Below are positions 9,173-21,848 of a stretch of DNA of 64,000 nt, piece after piece. The translations under genes were made by a program, and so were the position numbers. The stretch is from positions 151,792 through 215,791 of the forward strand of contig NZ_RYYL01000003.1 in the NCBI RefSeq assembly GCF_004378855.1, given 5' to 3'. This DNA comes from Campylobacter sp. US33a. Its GTDB lineage: Bacteria; Campylobacterota; Campylobacteria; Campylobacterales; Campylobacteraceae. How positions within the stretch are numbered: the first letter of the stretch is position 1; every line of letters starts with the position of its first letter. Below the pieces are notes generated by a model. The model worked only from the letters and a program-made list of their open reading frames with translations. It searched no databases and was not told the DNA's origin.

Positions 9173-9650
9173 TATTTTTCGCCCTTTCTATCATAGCTTG
9201 CATATCGACAAATAAATTTGGATGCTCTTTTTTAATGTCTGCAACTAATTTTTCAAGATCAATATTAACTTCCACATTGCCATCTTGTGCTTTGCGCTTT
9301 ATCTCGTCCATCGCCACTATCCAAGCATCATTAAAATCAATAGGAATTTGCTGATAAATCGCTTTTTCAAGACGCAACTCAAAATTTTCGCTTTGACTTT
9401 GTTTTAAATTTTCTAAAATGCCTTTAAGACTCGATAAAGAAACAAGGGTGTGAATTTCATCGTTTTCATCTACAATAAACCAAGGCTCAGGAGAATCAAA
9501 GCTACCATTTTTAAGCACTAAACATTTTTCATTTTCATTCTCGCTTTGCTTCATTTCAAAAATAGCTCTATCTTCTTTTTTCATACCTAAATTTTGGCTA
9601 AATTCATCAATGCGTTTTAAACAATTACTATATTTTTTAAGCTCTTTCAT
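9159..9650 (-). CDS. Conserved hypothetical protein (163 aa)
   Basis: A soluble protein with no signal peptide or membrane span and no catalytic motif that I recognise. It is rich in Glu, Lys and Asn and shows a central LVSLSSLKGILENLKQSQSE stretch. The third codon (ATG at 9650) is preferred over the ATG at 9656 because AAGGAG is then 6-8 bases away rather than two. It overlaps hemN by 14 bases and is likely Cj0993c-like from position. Function unknown. Confidence 0.75.
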   Translation of the reverse strand: MKELKKYSNCLKRIDEFSQNLGMKKEDRAIFEMKQSENENEKCLVLKNGSFDSPEPWFIVDENDEIHTLVSLSSLKGILENLKQSQSENFELRLEKAIYQQIPIDFNDAWIVAMDEIKRKAQDGNVEVNIDLEKLVADIKKEHPNLFVDMQAMIERAKNNERL

Positions 9651-9676
9651 ATACATTTCTCCTTGTTTTTGTTATA

Positions 9677-10333
9677 TTATATTTTAGCTTCTAAAATCAA
9701 ATTTTGTCCTATAAATTTTATATTTTTAATAGTGGCTGGTAAAAGGCAAAGTATTTCTTCATCTTTGCTACTTTGATTTATTCTTTTAAAATATAATACT
9801 TGATAAGCCACTGGTTCAACTCCACAAGGTCTTATACCAAATGGTGCAATAAGCTCACCCATACAACAAGTAAATTTCTCATTTTCTAAAAAACACTCTT
9901 CGCCAAAAGCTCTAAGCAAAAAACCTTTTTCATTTTGCACAATGCTATCGCTAAGTATGCAAGTTGGAATAGTTAAAAAAAAATGTATAATAAATGGCAA
10001 TACTGCTAAAATGATAGGAAAAAATAAATAAACAGACTCAAGCAATTGATCTAAATTTACTTTTGTGCGTATGCGTAGCCCATTTATTTCTAATAAAAAA
10101 TAAGCAAATAGAATTGCAAAAACAATCAATACCCATACGAAAACAATGCGTTTTGTAAAATTACTGCTTTTAAACAAAGGATTATCAATTTGAATATGTT
10201 TTTTTCTAAAAATATTTTTAAATCTTTTGCCAAAACGACAAACTCGCATATACTTATACAAATCCCAATAAAGGTATAAAGCTATAATAAGAAAAAACGC
10301 ATCTGTTAATAATAATCCCAATGTTAGCTCCAT
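9677..10333 (-). CDS. Membrane protein of unknown function (218 aa)
   Basis: Three or four hydrophobic helices (about 3-22, 63-82, 98-120 and possibly its extension) are followed by a C-terminal soluble half (about 130-218) with several cysteines (CFLENEKFTCC, RPCGVEP). The sequence is not one I recognise. It sits six bases from argF and 27 bases before the 163-residue protein, so it is probably part of an argF-to-glpC-like transcription unit. The cysteines may be metal or disulfide sites; that is inference only. Confidence 0.7.
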   Translation of the reverse strand: MELTLGLLLTDAFFLIIALYLYWDLYKYMRVCRFGKRFKNIFRKKHIQIDNPLFKSSNFTKRIVFVWVLIVFAILFAYFLLEINGLRIRTKVNLDQLLESVYLFFPIILAVLPFIIHFFLTIPTCILSDSIVQNEKGFLLRAFGEECFLENEKFTCCMGELIAPFGIRPCGVEPVAYQVLYFKRINQSSKDEEILCLLPATIKNIKFIGQNLILEAKI

Positions 10334-10338
10334 AAGTC

Positions 10339-11250
10339 TTATTTTTCCTTATCCAAAAAACAAAGCAAGGCTTTTACCACATAAAGGCGATTTCTTGCTT
10401 CTTCAAAAATCACTTTTGAATGCTTTTCAAAACTCTCTTCGCTTACTTCATAACCCCTATAAGCAGGTAAGCAATGCAGTAAAATCGCATCTTCATTTGC
10501 CACACTCATTGCCTTTTCATCAATGATAAAGCCTTCAAAATCCTTGATTTTCTTTTCTTTTTCATTTTCTTCGCCCATAGAAACCCAAGTATCAGTAATA
10601 ACTACATCTTTATTTTTTATAGCCTCAAATTTATCATTTGTTAAGGCAATTTTTGCTCCTGAAGTTTTTGCCTTTTCTTTGGCAAATTCTAAAATTTCAC
10701 TATTAATTTCATAATTTTTTGGCAAAGCAATGCTAATTTCAAAACCAAGAATTGAAGATGCAATAAGCCAAGAATTGCACATATTATTACTATCGCCTAC
10801 AAAAGCTACTTTTGCGGTATTATTTTGCATTTTGTTGTATTCTTTTATAGTGAGTAAATCGCCTAAAACTTGCGTTGGATGGTAAAGCTCACTTAAAGCA
10901 TTGATAACCGGTGCTTTAGAATACTTAGCAAATTCCACTAAACTTTCATGCTTATTTACCCTCATCATCACAAAATCAACCATTGCGCCAATGACTCTGG
11001 CTGTATCTTTTATAGGCTCGCCACGACTAAGTTGTAAGTCATTACTGCTTAAAAACAAAGCCTTTCCACCAAGCTCTGTAATAGCAAGCTCAAAAGCCAT
11101 TCTAGTTCTTGTAGAATTTTTCTCAAAAATCATCGCTAAAGCTTTGTCTTGTAAAAGCTTTTTAGGATTTTTTTTAAGCTCGCTTGCGTGTTCTACAAGA
11201 CTTAAAATTTCATCTTTTGAAAAATCTCTGAGTGTTAAAAAATGTCTCAT
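10339..11250 (-). CDS. argF: Ornithine carbamoyltransferase
   Basis: Condenses ornithine and carbamoyl phosphate to citrulline in arginine synthesis. The 303-residue protein carries the carbamoyl-phosphate motif STRTRMAFE (about 45-53), HPTQVLGD (about 125-132), the ornithine-loop region DTWVSMG (about 216-222) and HCLPAYRG (about 259-266). Length is typical. It overlaps hemB by four bases (ATGA-type coupling), so both are likely translated from one mRNA although their pathways differ. Confidence 0.97.
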   Translation of the reverse strand: MRHFLTLRDFSKDEILSLVEHASELKKNPKKLLQDKALAMIFEKNSTRTRMAFELAITELGGKALFLSSNDLQLSRGEPIKDTARVIGAMVDFVMMRVNKHESLVEFAKYSKAPVINALSELYHPTQVLGDLLTIKEYNKMQNNTAKVAFVGDSNNMCNSWLIASSILGFEISIALPKNYEINSEILEFAKEKAKTSGAKIALTNDKFEAIKNKDVVITDTWVSMGEENEKEKKIKDFEGFIIDEKAMSVANEDAILLHCLPAYRGYEVSEESFEKHSKVIFEEARNRLYVVKALLCFLDKEK

Positions 11251-12230
11251 TTTTCTCCTTTTAGCATTTTGGCTAATTCTTTAGCATGATAAGTGATGAT
11301 TAGCTTTGCACCCGCTCTTTTAAAAGCTATCATTGTTTCATAAAGAACCTTTTCATAATCAATCACTCCGGCATTTTTTGCCGCTTTTAGCATAGCATAC
11401 TCGCCGCTTACATTATAAACACACAAAGGCAAATTTGAATGCAGTGAAATTTCTTTTACTACATCAAGATAAGCAAGAGCGGGTTTTACCATTAAAATAT
11501 CTGCTCCTTGCGCTTCATCTTCTAAGCTTTCTTCTAAAGCTTCTTTACCATTTGCAAAATCCATCTGATAGCTTTTTCTATCACCATAGCTCGGAGCTGA
11601 GTCTGCTACATCGCGAAACGGCCCATAATAGCTTGAAGCAAATTTAGTAGAATAGCTCATGATGGGTAAATTCTCAAAGCCTTCTTCATCTAAAGCCTTG
11701 CGCAAAGTTTCTATAATGCCATCCATCATTCCACTAGGTGCTATCATATCAACCCCAGCTCTTGCATGAACTAAGGCTTGTTTGGCAGAAATTTCTAAGG
11801 TCAAATCATTATCTACGCTTTTAGTTTTTGGATTAATAATCCCACAATGCCCATGATCTGTATATTCACAAAAACAAAGATCGCTGATAATAAAAAGTTC
11901 TGGAAATTCTTTTTTTATCTCTCTTATACTTTTTGCAATAAGCCCTTCATCATCCAATGCATCACTTCCACAACTATCTTTTTTATCATTTTCAAGGACA
12001 CCAAAAAGAATGATGGCTTTTATACCAAGCTCGCTTATAATTTTACATTCTTTTAAAATTTCATCTAAACTCATTTGAAAAACATCAGGCATTGATGAAA
12101 TTTCTTTCTTAATTCCTTTGCCATTTACTACAAAAAGTGGATAAATCAAATCACCAATGTTTAAGGAATTTTCTCTAACCATAGCTCTTAAATTTTCATT
12201 TAATCTTAATCTTCTAAAGCGTTTAAACAT
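11247..12230 (-). CDS. hemB: Delta-aminolevulinic acid dehydratase (porphobilinogen synthase)
   Basis: Joins two 5-aminolevulinate molecules into porphobilinogen, the second common step of haem synthesis. The 327-residue sequence shows the N-terminal [30 protein letters not shown] (metal-binding region), APSGMMDG, the substrate lysine region [20 protein letters not shown] and the Schiff-base lysine in [12 protein letters not shown]. It is the first gene of the minus-strand series that continues with argF. Divergent from ribA with 67 bases between. Confidence 0.97.
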   Translation of the reverse strand: MFKRFRRLRLNENLRAMVRENSLNIGDLIYPLFVVNGKGIKKEISSMPDVFQMSLDEILKECKIISELGIKAIILFGVLENDKKDSCGSDALDDEGLIAKSIREIKKEFPELFIISDLCFCEYTDHGHCGIINPKTKSVDNDLTLEISAKQALVHARAGVDMIAPSGMMDGIIETLRKALDEEGFENLPIMSYSTKFASSYYGPFRDVADSAPSYGDRKSYQMDFANGKEALEESLEDEAQGADILMVKPALAYLDVVKEISLHSNLPLCVYNVSGEYAMLKAAKNAGVIDYEKVLYETMIAFKRAGAKLIITYHAKELAKMLKGEK

Positions 12231-12297
12231 AATTTTTGCCTTTTTTGCTAAAATTTAGCTCAAAGTTTAACATAAAAATTATTATAGAAAGTATTGA

Positions 12298-12858
12298 ATG
12301 GATATAAAAATTTCAGAAATTGCAAATTTGCCTAGCAAATGGGGAAATTTTAAAATACAAAGCTTTAAAGAAGGGGAAAAAGAGCATTTATGTATTTTTA
12401 AAAATAAACCAAAAGATACATTAAATTTAAGAATCCACTCAGAATGTCTAACCGGCGATGCTTTGGGAAGTTTAAAATGTGATTGCGGGGAACAGCTTGA
12501 ATTTTCACTAAAATACATAGAAAAAAACAGTGGAATGGTAATTTATCTAAGACAAGAAGGAAGAGGAATTGGACTTTTTAACAAAGTCAATGCTTATGCT
12601 TTGCAAGATAAAGGATTTGATACCATAAAAGCCAATCACCAGCTAGGTTTTAAAGCCGATGAAAGAACTTATGAAATTGTGAAATTTATGCTAAAACATT
12701 ATGAGATTTCAAAACTAAATTTGCTTACAAATAATCCTTTAAAAATAGAATGTTTAAAAGACAAAATCATTTCTCGTGTGCCAATCATCATTGATGCAAA
12801 CAAATTTAATGCTTCGTACTTAGAAATAAAACAAAGTAAAATGGGACACTTGCTTTGA
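12298..12858 (+). CDS. ribA: GTP cyclohydrolase II
   Basis: Catalyses the first committed step of riboflavin synthesis, opening the GTP imidazole ring and releasing formate and pyrophosphate. The zinc ligands are seen in [16 protein letters not shown] (about 43-58), and RQEGRGIGL and the LLTNNPLK segment are diagnostic. At 186 residues it is a single-domain enzyme without the RibB domain found in many fused proteins. Its stop codon overlaps the TTG start of rsmG (TTGA), so the two are translationally coupled. Confidence 0.96.
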   Translation: MDIKISEIANLPSKWGNFKIQSFKEGEKEHLCIFKNKPKDTLNLRIHSECLTGDALGSLKCDCGEQLEFSLKYIEKNSGMVIYLRQEGRGIGLFNKVNAYALQDKGFDTIKANHQLGFKADERTYEIVKFMLKHYEISKLNLLTNNPLKIECLKDKIISRVPIIIDANKFNASYLEIKQSKMGHLL

Positions 12859-13442
12859 ATTTAGATTTTTTATATACTTACTTAAATGATTTTAACAAAG
12901 AAGATTTTAAATGTAAAATTAAAATCTATAAAGATCTTTTGACTAAGTTTAATCACATTCATAATCTTACAAATTTTAAAAATATTGATGAGAATATCCT
13001 TGATAGTATTGAAATTTTAAAATTTTTTGATTTTCAAAAAGCAAAAAATATTGCTGATATTGGAAGCGGAGCAGGATTTCCTGCGGTTTTTTTAACTCTT
13101 TTACTAAAAGGACATTTTCATCTTTTTGAACCAAATCCGAAAAAAGCGTCTTTTTTAAGAATGGTAAAAATAGAATGCGCTTTATCAAATTTAAGTATTT
13201 ATAAAGAAAAAGTGCAAAATTGCAAACTAGATTTTAAAGCTGATATTATTACTTCAAGGGCTTTAATGGATGTTAAACCTTTGCTTGAAATTTGCACAAA
13301 TTTATGCGATGAAAATACAAAATTTATTTTATATAAAGGCAGTGAAATTTATGAAGAGTTAAAGGGTTTAGAAGAATATGAAATTTTTGAAAATGGTTTT
13401 AGAAAATATTGTATATTAAAAGCGACAAAAGAGTCGCTTTAA
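12855..13442 (+). CDS. rsmG: 16S rRNA (guanine-527-N7) methyltransferase
   Basis: SAM-dependent methylation of G527 in 16S rRNA; loss gives low-level streptomycin resistance in other bacteria. The motif [15 protein letters not shown] (about 66-80) is the RsmG SAM site, followed by [14 protein letters not shown]. The protein has 195 residues, a little shorter than E. coli RsmG. The start is a TTG at 12855 overlapping the ribA stop. A hairpin spans its last codons and serves the convergent gene pair. Confidence 0.93.
   Translation: MNLDFLYTYLNDFNKEDFKCKIKIYKDLLTKFNHIHNLTNFKNIDENILDSIEILKFFDFQKAKNIADIGSGAGFPAVFLTLLLKGHFHLFEPNPKKASFLRMVKIECALSNLSIYKEKVQNCKLDFKADIITSRALMDVKPLLEICTNLCDENTKFILYKGSEIYEELKGLEEYEIFENGFRKYCILKATKESL
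13419..13440. terminator. Bidirectional hairpin between rsmG and the yceI-like gene
   Basis: AAAGCGAC (13419-13426) and GTCGCTTT (13433-13440) form an 8-bp perfect stem with a six-base loop between convergent genes. It is inside the last codons of rsmG. The flanks are A/T-rich rather than true T-runs, so terminator efficiency is uncertain. Confidence 0.6.
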
Positions 13443-13444
13443 AA

Positions 13445-14014
13445 TTATTGAATGATATTGGCACTAAAAGTAATATCCACTAAAGGCCAAGAAATTCCAC
13501 CATGTCCTGGCGCTACATCACTTAAAGCTTTTAAAGCTTTACTTGCATTTTTAAAAGTATGCAAATCAAACTGACCTTTAGCTTCAAATTTATTATTTTC
13601 TATAGTATAAGTTAATGGAACCATAACACTTTTTCTATCCATGGTAATTTTAGCTGAAATTACACCCTTATTCTCACCCATAATAACTTCTTCAAATGAT
13701 ACTTTTATATCAGAATTTCCAAGCAAAGCAGGGAAAAATACTTTAACTACATTTTCAGTAATAATATCGTTATCTTCACCCATAAAAGCATCGCTTGGTT
13801 TAATAATAGCCTTAGCTCCTTTTAAATAACTTGCTAAATCTCCAGTATTTTTAGAAAATTTATACTTCACATTTTTAAATTCCCCAGGAACTCCTACCAT
13901 TTGCTCTGTTTTATAGGCTTGAAAATTTACTTTTAAAGTATTTTGATCAAAACTAACAGCATTTAAACCTGAAACAAGTAACAATAAAGCCACAGCAAAA
14001 AAACTTTTTTTCAT
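13445..14014 (-). CDS. Periplasmic YceI-like protein
   Basis: A 189-residue exported protein with signal peptide MKKSFFAVALLLLVSGLNAV (cleavage near residue 19-20). The mature part has the alternating beta pattern and the closing GGISWPLVDITFSANI typical of the YceI lipocalin-like fold, which binds isoprenoid or other hydrophobic molecules. The ligand in Campylobacter is unknown to me. It corresponds by position to Cj0998c. Upstream AAGGAGAAAAA precedes the ATG. It is convergent to rsmG. Confidence 0.8.
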   Translation of the reverse strand: MKKSFFAVALLLLVSGLNAVSFDQNTLKVNFQAYKTEQMVGVPGEFKNVKYKFSKNTGDLASYLKGAKAIIKPSDAFMGEDNDIITENVVKVFFPALLGNSDIKVSFEEVIMGENKGVISAKITMDRKSVMVPLTYTIENNKFEAKGQFDLHTFKNASKALKALSDVAPGHGGISWPLVDITFSANIIQ

Positions 14015-14062
14015 TTTTTCTCCTTAATTTAAAATTAATAAGAGAATTATAATCTTATTTAA

Positions 14063-15151
14063 TTAACAAAGTACAGCTTGAAATTCAAGCACTAAAAAAT
14101 ACCCTCCAAAAAACAAAACCAAACTCAAAATCAAAGCCAAAACAAAAACCCTTAATCCACTTTTAATAAAATTCTTAAAATCAACCTGAAGCCCCAAAGC
14201 AGCCATAGCAAAAACAATACAAATATTACAAAGCATTTTCATTGCATTAATAATATCTTGAGTATAAATTCCCAAAAATTTTTCTTGATGAAATAAATAA
14301 GTATTTAACATTATAATAAATAAAAAAATAAGTGCAAAATAAGGTATAGTAATTTTTTTAAAACTATTTTTACCCTCTTTTTTCTGAGTTTTTGTGATCA
14401 CATAAGCCACGATAAGCAAAAAAGGCACAAGTAAAATCACTCGCATCATTTTAATAATCACAGCTAAATTTGCCGCATTTTGAGAAAATCCTACCATATC
14501 TTTAGCTATTTGAGTTGCGCCAACAACATTAGCCACCTCATGTAAAGTTACACCCATAAAAATTCCCATAGCATTTTCATTTAAATTTAAAAAATCTAAA
14601 GAAAAAAGCACGGGATATAAAAACATAAAAATAAGTCCAAAAACTACCACACTTCCCACAGCCAAAACACCCTTAGAAGCATCGCTTTTCAAGCTTGATT
14701 CTAGAGCCAAAACAGCTGCAGCGCCACAAATAGCACTTCCTGCACCCACAAGCATAGAAGTTTCTTTATCAAGTTTTAAAATTTTAACTCCGACAAACAC
14801 AGCAATTAAAAATATTATCAAAATGACAATAAATGACAATAAAAATCCCCATATTCCAACATTTAAAAGTTCATTTAAGGTGATATTAAATCCATATAAA
14901 ATAATGCCTAATTTCAATAATTTTTTAGCACTAAAATGTACGCCAACACGCAGATGATGCTGGTATTTGAAAAAATATGGCGAGAATAAAACCCCTATAA
15001 TAATAGCAAAGGCAGTGGCAGCTAAATGTGTATTTTCTTTTATACTTGGGATACTAGATAAATAAAAAGAAAAAGCAACAATACAAGCCGTAAAAACCAG
15101 TCCTTTAAAATTTGATTTTAATATGAGAAAAAGTGATAAAAACATTTTCAT
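14063..15151 (-). CDS. YeiH/UPF0324 family transporter
   Basis: A 362-residue protein with about ten hydrophobic helices over its whole length. The segments LGIILYGFNITLNELLNVG, GAGSAICGAAAVLALE and GVTLHEVANVVGA are conserved in the UPF0324/YeiH family, sometimes called putative sulfate exporters. Substrate specificity is not established. It is divergent from the LysR-type regulator at 15264, the arrangement in which such regulators usually control their neighbour. Confidence 0.85.
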   Translation of the reverse strand: MKMFLSLFLILKSNFKGLVFTACIVAFSFYLSSIPSIKENTHLAATAFAIIIGVLFSPYFFKYQHHLRVGVHFSAKKLLKLGIILYGFNITLNELLNVGIWGFLLSFIVILIIFLIAVFVGVKILKLDKETSMLVGAGSAICGAAAVLALESSLKSDASKGVLAVGSVVVFGLIFMFLYPVLFSLDFLNLNENAMGIFMGVTLHEVANVVGATQIAKDMVGFSQNAANLAVIIKMMRVILLVPFLLIVAYVITKTQKKEGKNSFKKITIPYFALIFLFIIMLNTYLFHQEKFLGIYTQDIINAMKMLCNICIVFAMAALGLQVDFKNFIKSGLRVFVLALILSLVLFFGGYFLVLEFQAVLC

Positions 15152-15263
15152 TATCCTTTAATTTAATTTTTGGTGTTATTTTAATTTTTTTTATATAATA
15201 ATAAAAATATATTATTTTAATTTTTATCATAAATATTTTAAATTATTTTTTAAGGTTAAAATC

Positions 15264-16160
15264 ATGAAAATCAAAGATATGGAAATTTTTTTAGATCTCT
15301 TAAATACCCAAAGTCCCACCTTAACTGCAAATAATTTTTCTACCACTCAACCTAATATTTCAATTATCATTAAAAATTTAGAACAACAACTGGGAGAAAT
15401 TCTTTTTGAAAGGCTAGGCAAAAAACTTTTACCAACTCCAAAAGCGCTGTCTTTAGCACAAATATGGAGTGATCTGGTTAAAACATATTACGCAAGTTTA
15501 GAAAATTTAAACAATGAAACCTTATTAGGCGAAATTAAAATTGCCGCAACACAAAGTATAGCGGAATATTTTATAGCTGATATTTTATTTGATTTTAAAT
15601 TACACTTCCCTAAAACAAAAATTTACTTTCAAACTTGCAATACCAAAGAATGTTTTGAATTTTTAAAGAAAGGTTTAGTGGAATTTTGTATTGTAGAAAG
15701 CGAGATTGAACCTATCATTTTACATAACGAACAAATTAAATCCAAACTATGGCATCAAGATGAGCTTATAATCGTTAGTAATGATAAAGCTTTAAGTCAA
15801 AAAGCAGTTTATATCGATGAATTGCTAAATTATAAATGGATACTTAGAGAACAAGGATCGGGTCTTAGAACTAGGTTTTTGGATGAAATAAATAAAGCAG
15901 GTATTACTTTGCCTATTTTTTTAGAATTAGATCGAATGAATGCCATAAAAGAACTAGTTTTAAACAAAAATGCACTTTCTGTGCTTCCAAAAAAAGCTGT
16001 AGGAAAAGAACTTTACAACAAAACTCTTTATGCTATAAAACTAAAAAACATTGATCTTAAAAGAAATTTTTATACACTTAAAAGAAAGGGGTATGATTTT
16101 AATCCTTTATTAGACAAATTTGAAAAATTCTTATTTTTAGCAAAAGATAATTTCAAATAA
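15264..16160 (+). CDS. LysR-family transcriptional regulator
   Basis: A 298-residue regulator. The N-terminal winged helix (about 1-60) reads MEIFLDLLNTQSPTLTANNF with FERLGKKLLPTPKA as the wing; the remainder is a periplasmic-binding-like effector domain with GEIKIAATQSIAEYF. It is divergent from the YeiH-type transporter across a 112-base gap very rich in A/T, where the operator presumably lies. YeiE/CysB-like regulators often sit next to yeiH. The inducer is unknown. Start at 15264 has AAGG upstream. Confidence 0.9.
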   Translation: MKIKDMEIFLDLLNTQSPTLTANNFSTTQPNISIIIKNLEQQLGEILFERLGKKLLPTPKALSLAQIWSDLVKTYYASLENLNNETLLGEIKIAATQSIAEYFIADILFDFKLHFPKTKIYFQTCNTKECFEFLKKGLVEFCIVESEIEPIILHNEQIKSKLWHQDELIIVSNDKALSQKAVYIDELLNYKWILREQGSGLRTRFLDEINKAGITLPIFLELDRMNAIKELVLNKNALSVLPKKAVGKELYNKTLYAIKLKNIDLKRNFYTLKRKGYDFNPLLDKFEKFLFLAKDNFK

Positions 16161-16287
16161 TTTTTCATTTAGTTACAAGGAATGAGATATTTGCAAAAAA
16201 TATTTTAATTTCTTAAATCCTTTATGCAACAAAAAGCAAATTTCAAACATAATTATATCTACACATTTTTTAAATAAAGGGCAAACT

Positions 16288-20319
<4,032 letters not shown>

Positions 20320-20320
20320 A

Positions 20321-20923
20321 ATGGAAAAATTTATCACTCATAAAGGCATTGCTTGTCCTTTAGACTTTGCTAATATCGATACAGATCAAATCATACCTAA
20401 GCAATTTTTACTTTCTGTTTCTAAAAAAGGTTTTGGTAAACATTTATTTCACGATTTGCGTTATTTAGATGACAAAGAAAGTGTTTTGAATCCTGAATTT
20501 AATTTAAATAAAACAGAATTTCAAAGCGCTTCCATTCTTGTTACTAGAGATAATTTTGGCAATGGATCTTCAAGAGAACACGCACCATGGGCTTTAATGG
20601 ATTATGGTATTAAAGTCATCATTGCTCCAAGCTTTGCTGATATTTTTAAAAATAATGCTTTGGGAAATGGATTATTAACCATCACACTTGAAGAAAGTAA
20701 AGTGCAATGGCTCATAGAAATACTTCAAACAAATGAAAACAAATGCTTAGAAATCTCTCTTTTAGAAAAAAAGGTTTATGCTTTTGGGAAAGAATTTGAT
20801 TTTGAAATTGATGAATTTTACCGCAATTGCCTTTTAAATGGTCTCGATAAGATAGATCTTACTTTGCAATATCAAGATGAGATTAAAAAATACGAAAATC
20901 ATTCTCAAGTTTATTTGGTTTAA
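20321..20923 (+). CDS. leuD: 3-isopropylmalate dehydratase small subunit
   Basis: Partner of LeuC that forms the swivel domain covering the active site. The 200-residue sequence has NIDTDQIIPKQFL (about 18-30), the FGNGSSREHAPWAL (about 82-95) motif and PSFADIFKNNALGNGLL. It begins one base after the leuC stop, completing leuABCD. Downstream comes a gene-free stretch of 475 bases. Confidence 0.98.
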   Translation: MEKFITHKGIACPLDFANIDTDQIIPKQFLLSVSKKGFGKHLFHDLRYLDDKESVLNPEFNLNKTEFQSASILVTRDNFGNGSSREHAPWALMDYGIKVIIAPSFADIFKNNALGNGLLTITLEESKVQWLIEILQTNENKCLEISLLEKKVYAFGKEFDFEIDEFYRNCLLNGLDKIDLTLQYQDEIKKYENHSQVYLV

Positions 20924-20960
20924 ACATTATGGATAAAAATTTATAACTTTCTTGCCACAG

Positions 20961-21352
20961 AGATTGTTTATTTCACTCAGGATGACAAAAAGTATTACTC
21001 TCCCAGATAACACTACACTCCGTCATTCTGAACGAATGTGAAGAATCTCTTATTGTATTAAAACTTTTTTTAATGAAAAACTTTATTTAAATAAAGATCC
21101 TTCACCATGTTCAGGATGACTAAGACCACTTAAATCCTTCGTTTCACTTGGGAAGAAAAATTATTTTCTTTAAGACAACTGAAAAACACATTGCTCTTTT
21201 AAGGCTAACTGCCTAATCTTTTTTCTAACACTCATAAGATAGCGAAAACGCTCTTTCGCAATAATGAATTTACCCATCATTATGAGCAATACGAAGAATC
21301 TCCCTACTCTTTCTAGTCATTCTGAGTGAAGTAAAACGAAATGAAGAATCTC
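20961..21352. repeat. Family of GTCATTCTGA...GAAGAATCTC repeats in alternating orientation
   Basis: The 475-base gap between leuD and the next gene (20924-21398) has no open frame that I can support. It holds at least five related copies of a 26-37-base unit: minus copies at 20961-20986 and 21095-21120, plus copies at 21022-21049 and 21316-21352, and a degenerate plus copy near 21276-21302. The shared parts are GTCATYCTGA, then GAAS or CGAA, then GAAGAATCT. A separate hairpin GCGAAAACGCTCTTTCGC lies near 21242-21259. Units of this type occur scattered in many bacterial genomes (recalled). Confidence 0.7.
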
Positions 21353-21398
21353 TATATATCGCATCTAAACCCTAAAATGAAGAAAAAATCTGCTAAAT

Positions 21399-21848
21399 TT
21401 AACTCCCACTCTCTCGCATTTTTCGCTTGGCTAATCCCATTTGCTCATAACCATCAATTTCTGATTTATAAATACCATAACGCTTATTAAGCTCTCTATT
21501 AAGAAAAGAGATATTTTTCGCACTCGCATTAGGATGTGCTGCAAAAAGTGCGATAAAATCAAGTTTTTCTTTCATGGCTTGACTAAGTTGTTTTGATTTT
21601 TTTTTATCAAATTTTTGAGTGTTGATAAACATAATAGCAAATTCTTGAAGTTGCTGGGAATTTAATCTTGTATTTTCTAAAGCACTTTTTAAAGCCTCTA
21701 AATTTAAAATTTCATTTTTTTGTTGAGTTTTTTGAGATTTTTTAACTAAATCTCGATTTTTATGCAGTAAAATCAAAGCCACCACACAAGCAATAACAAG
21801 TGCAATGGCTAAAATTAAAATAAATATTAAAACCGATTTGTCATTCAT
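21399..21848 (-). CDS. Membrane-anchored hypothetical protein (149 aa)
   Basis: One membrane span at about 7-28 (a run of Ile, Leu, Ala and Val) with a short N-terminal segment before it and a charged soluble part behind, rich in Lys, Gln and Leu (QNKI, QQLQEFAIMF). I do not recognise a domain. It overlaps the end of the cytochrome c synthase gene by four bases, so it is likely cotranslated with it and may be an accessory factor for haem export or assembly, as its position matches Cj1012c. Function not known. Confidence 0.75.
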   Translation of the reverse strand: MNDKSVLIFILILAIALVIACVVALILLHKNRDLVKKSQKTQQKNEILNLEALKSALENTRLNSQQLQEFAIMFINTQKFDKKKSKQLSQAMKEKLDFIALFAAHPNASAKNISFLNRELNKRYGIYKSEIDGYEQMGLAKRKMRESGS

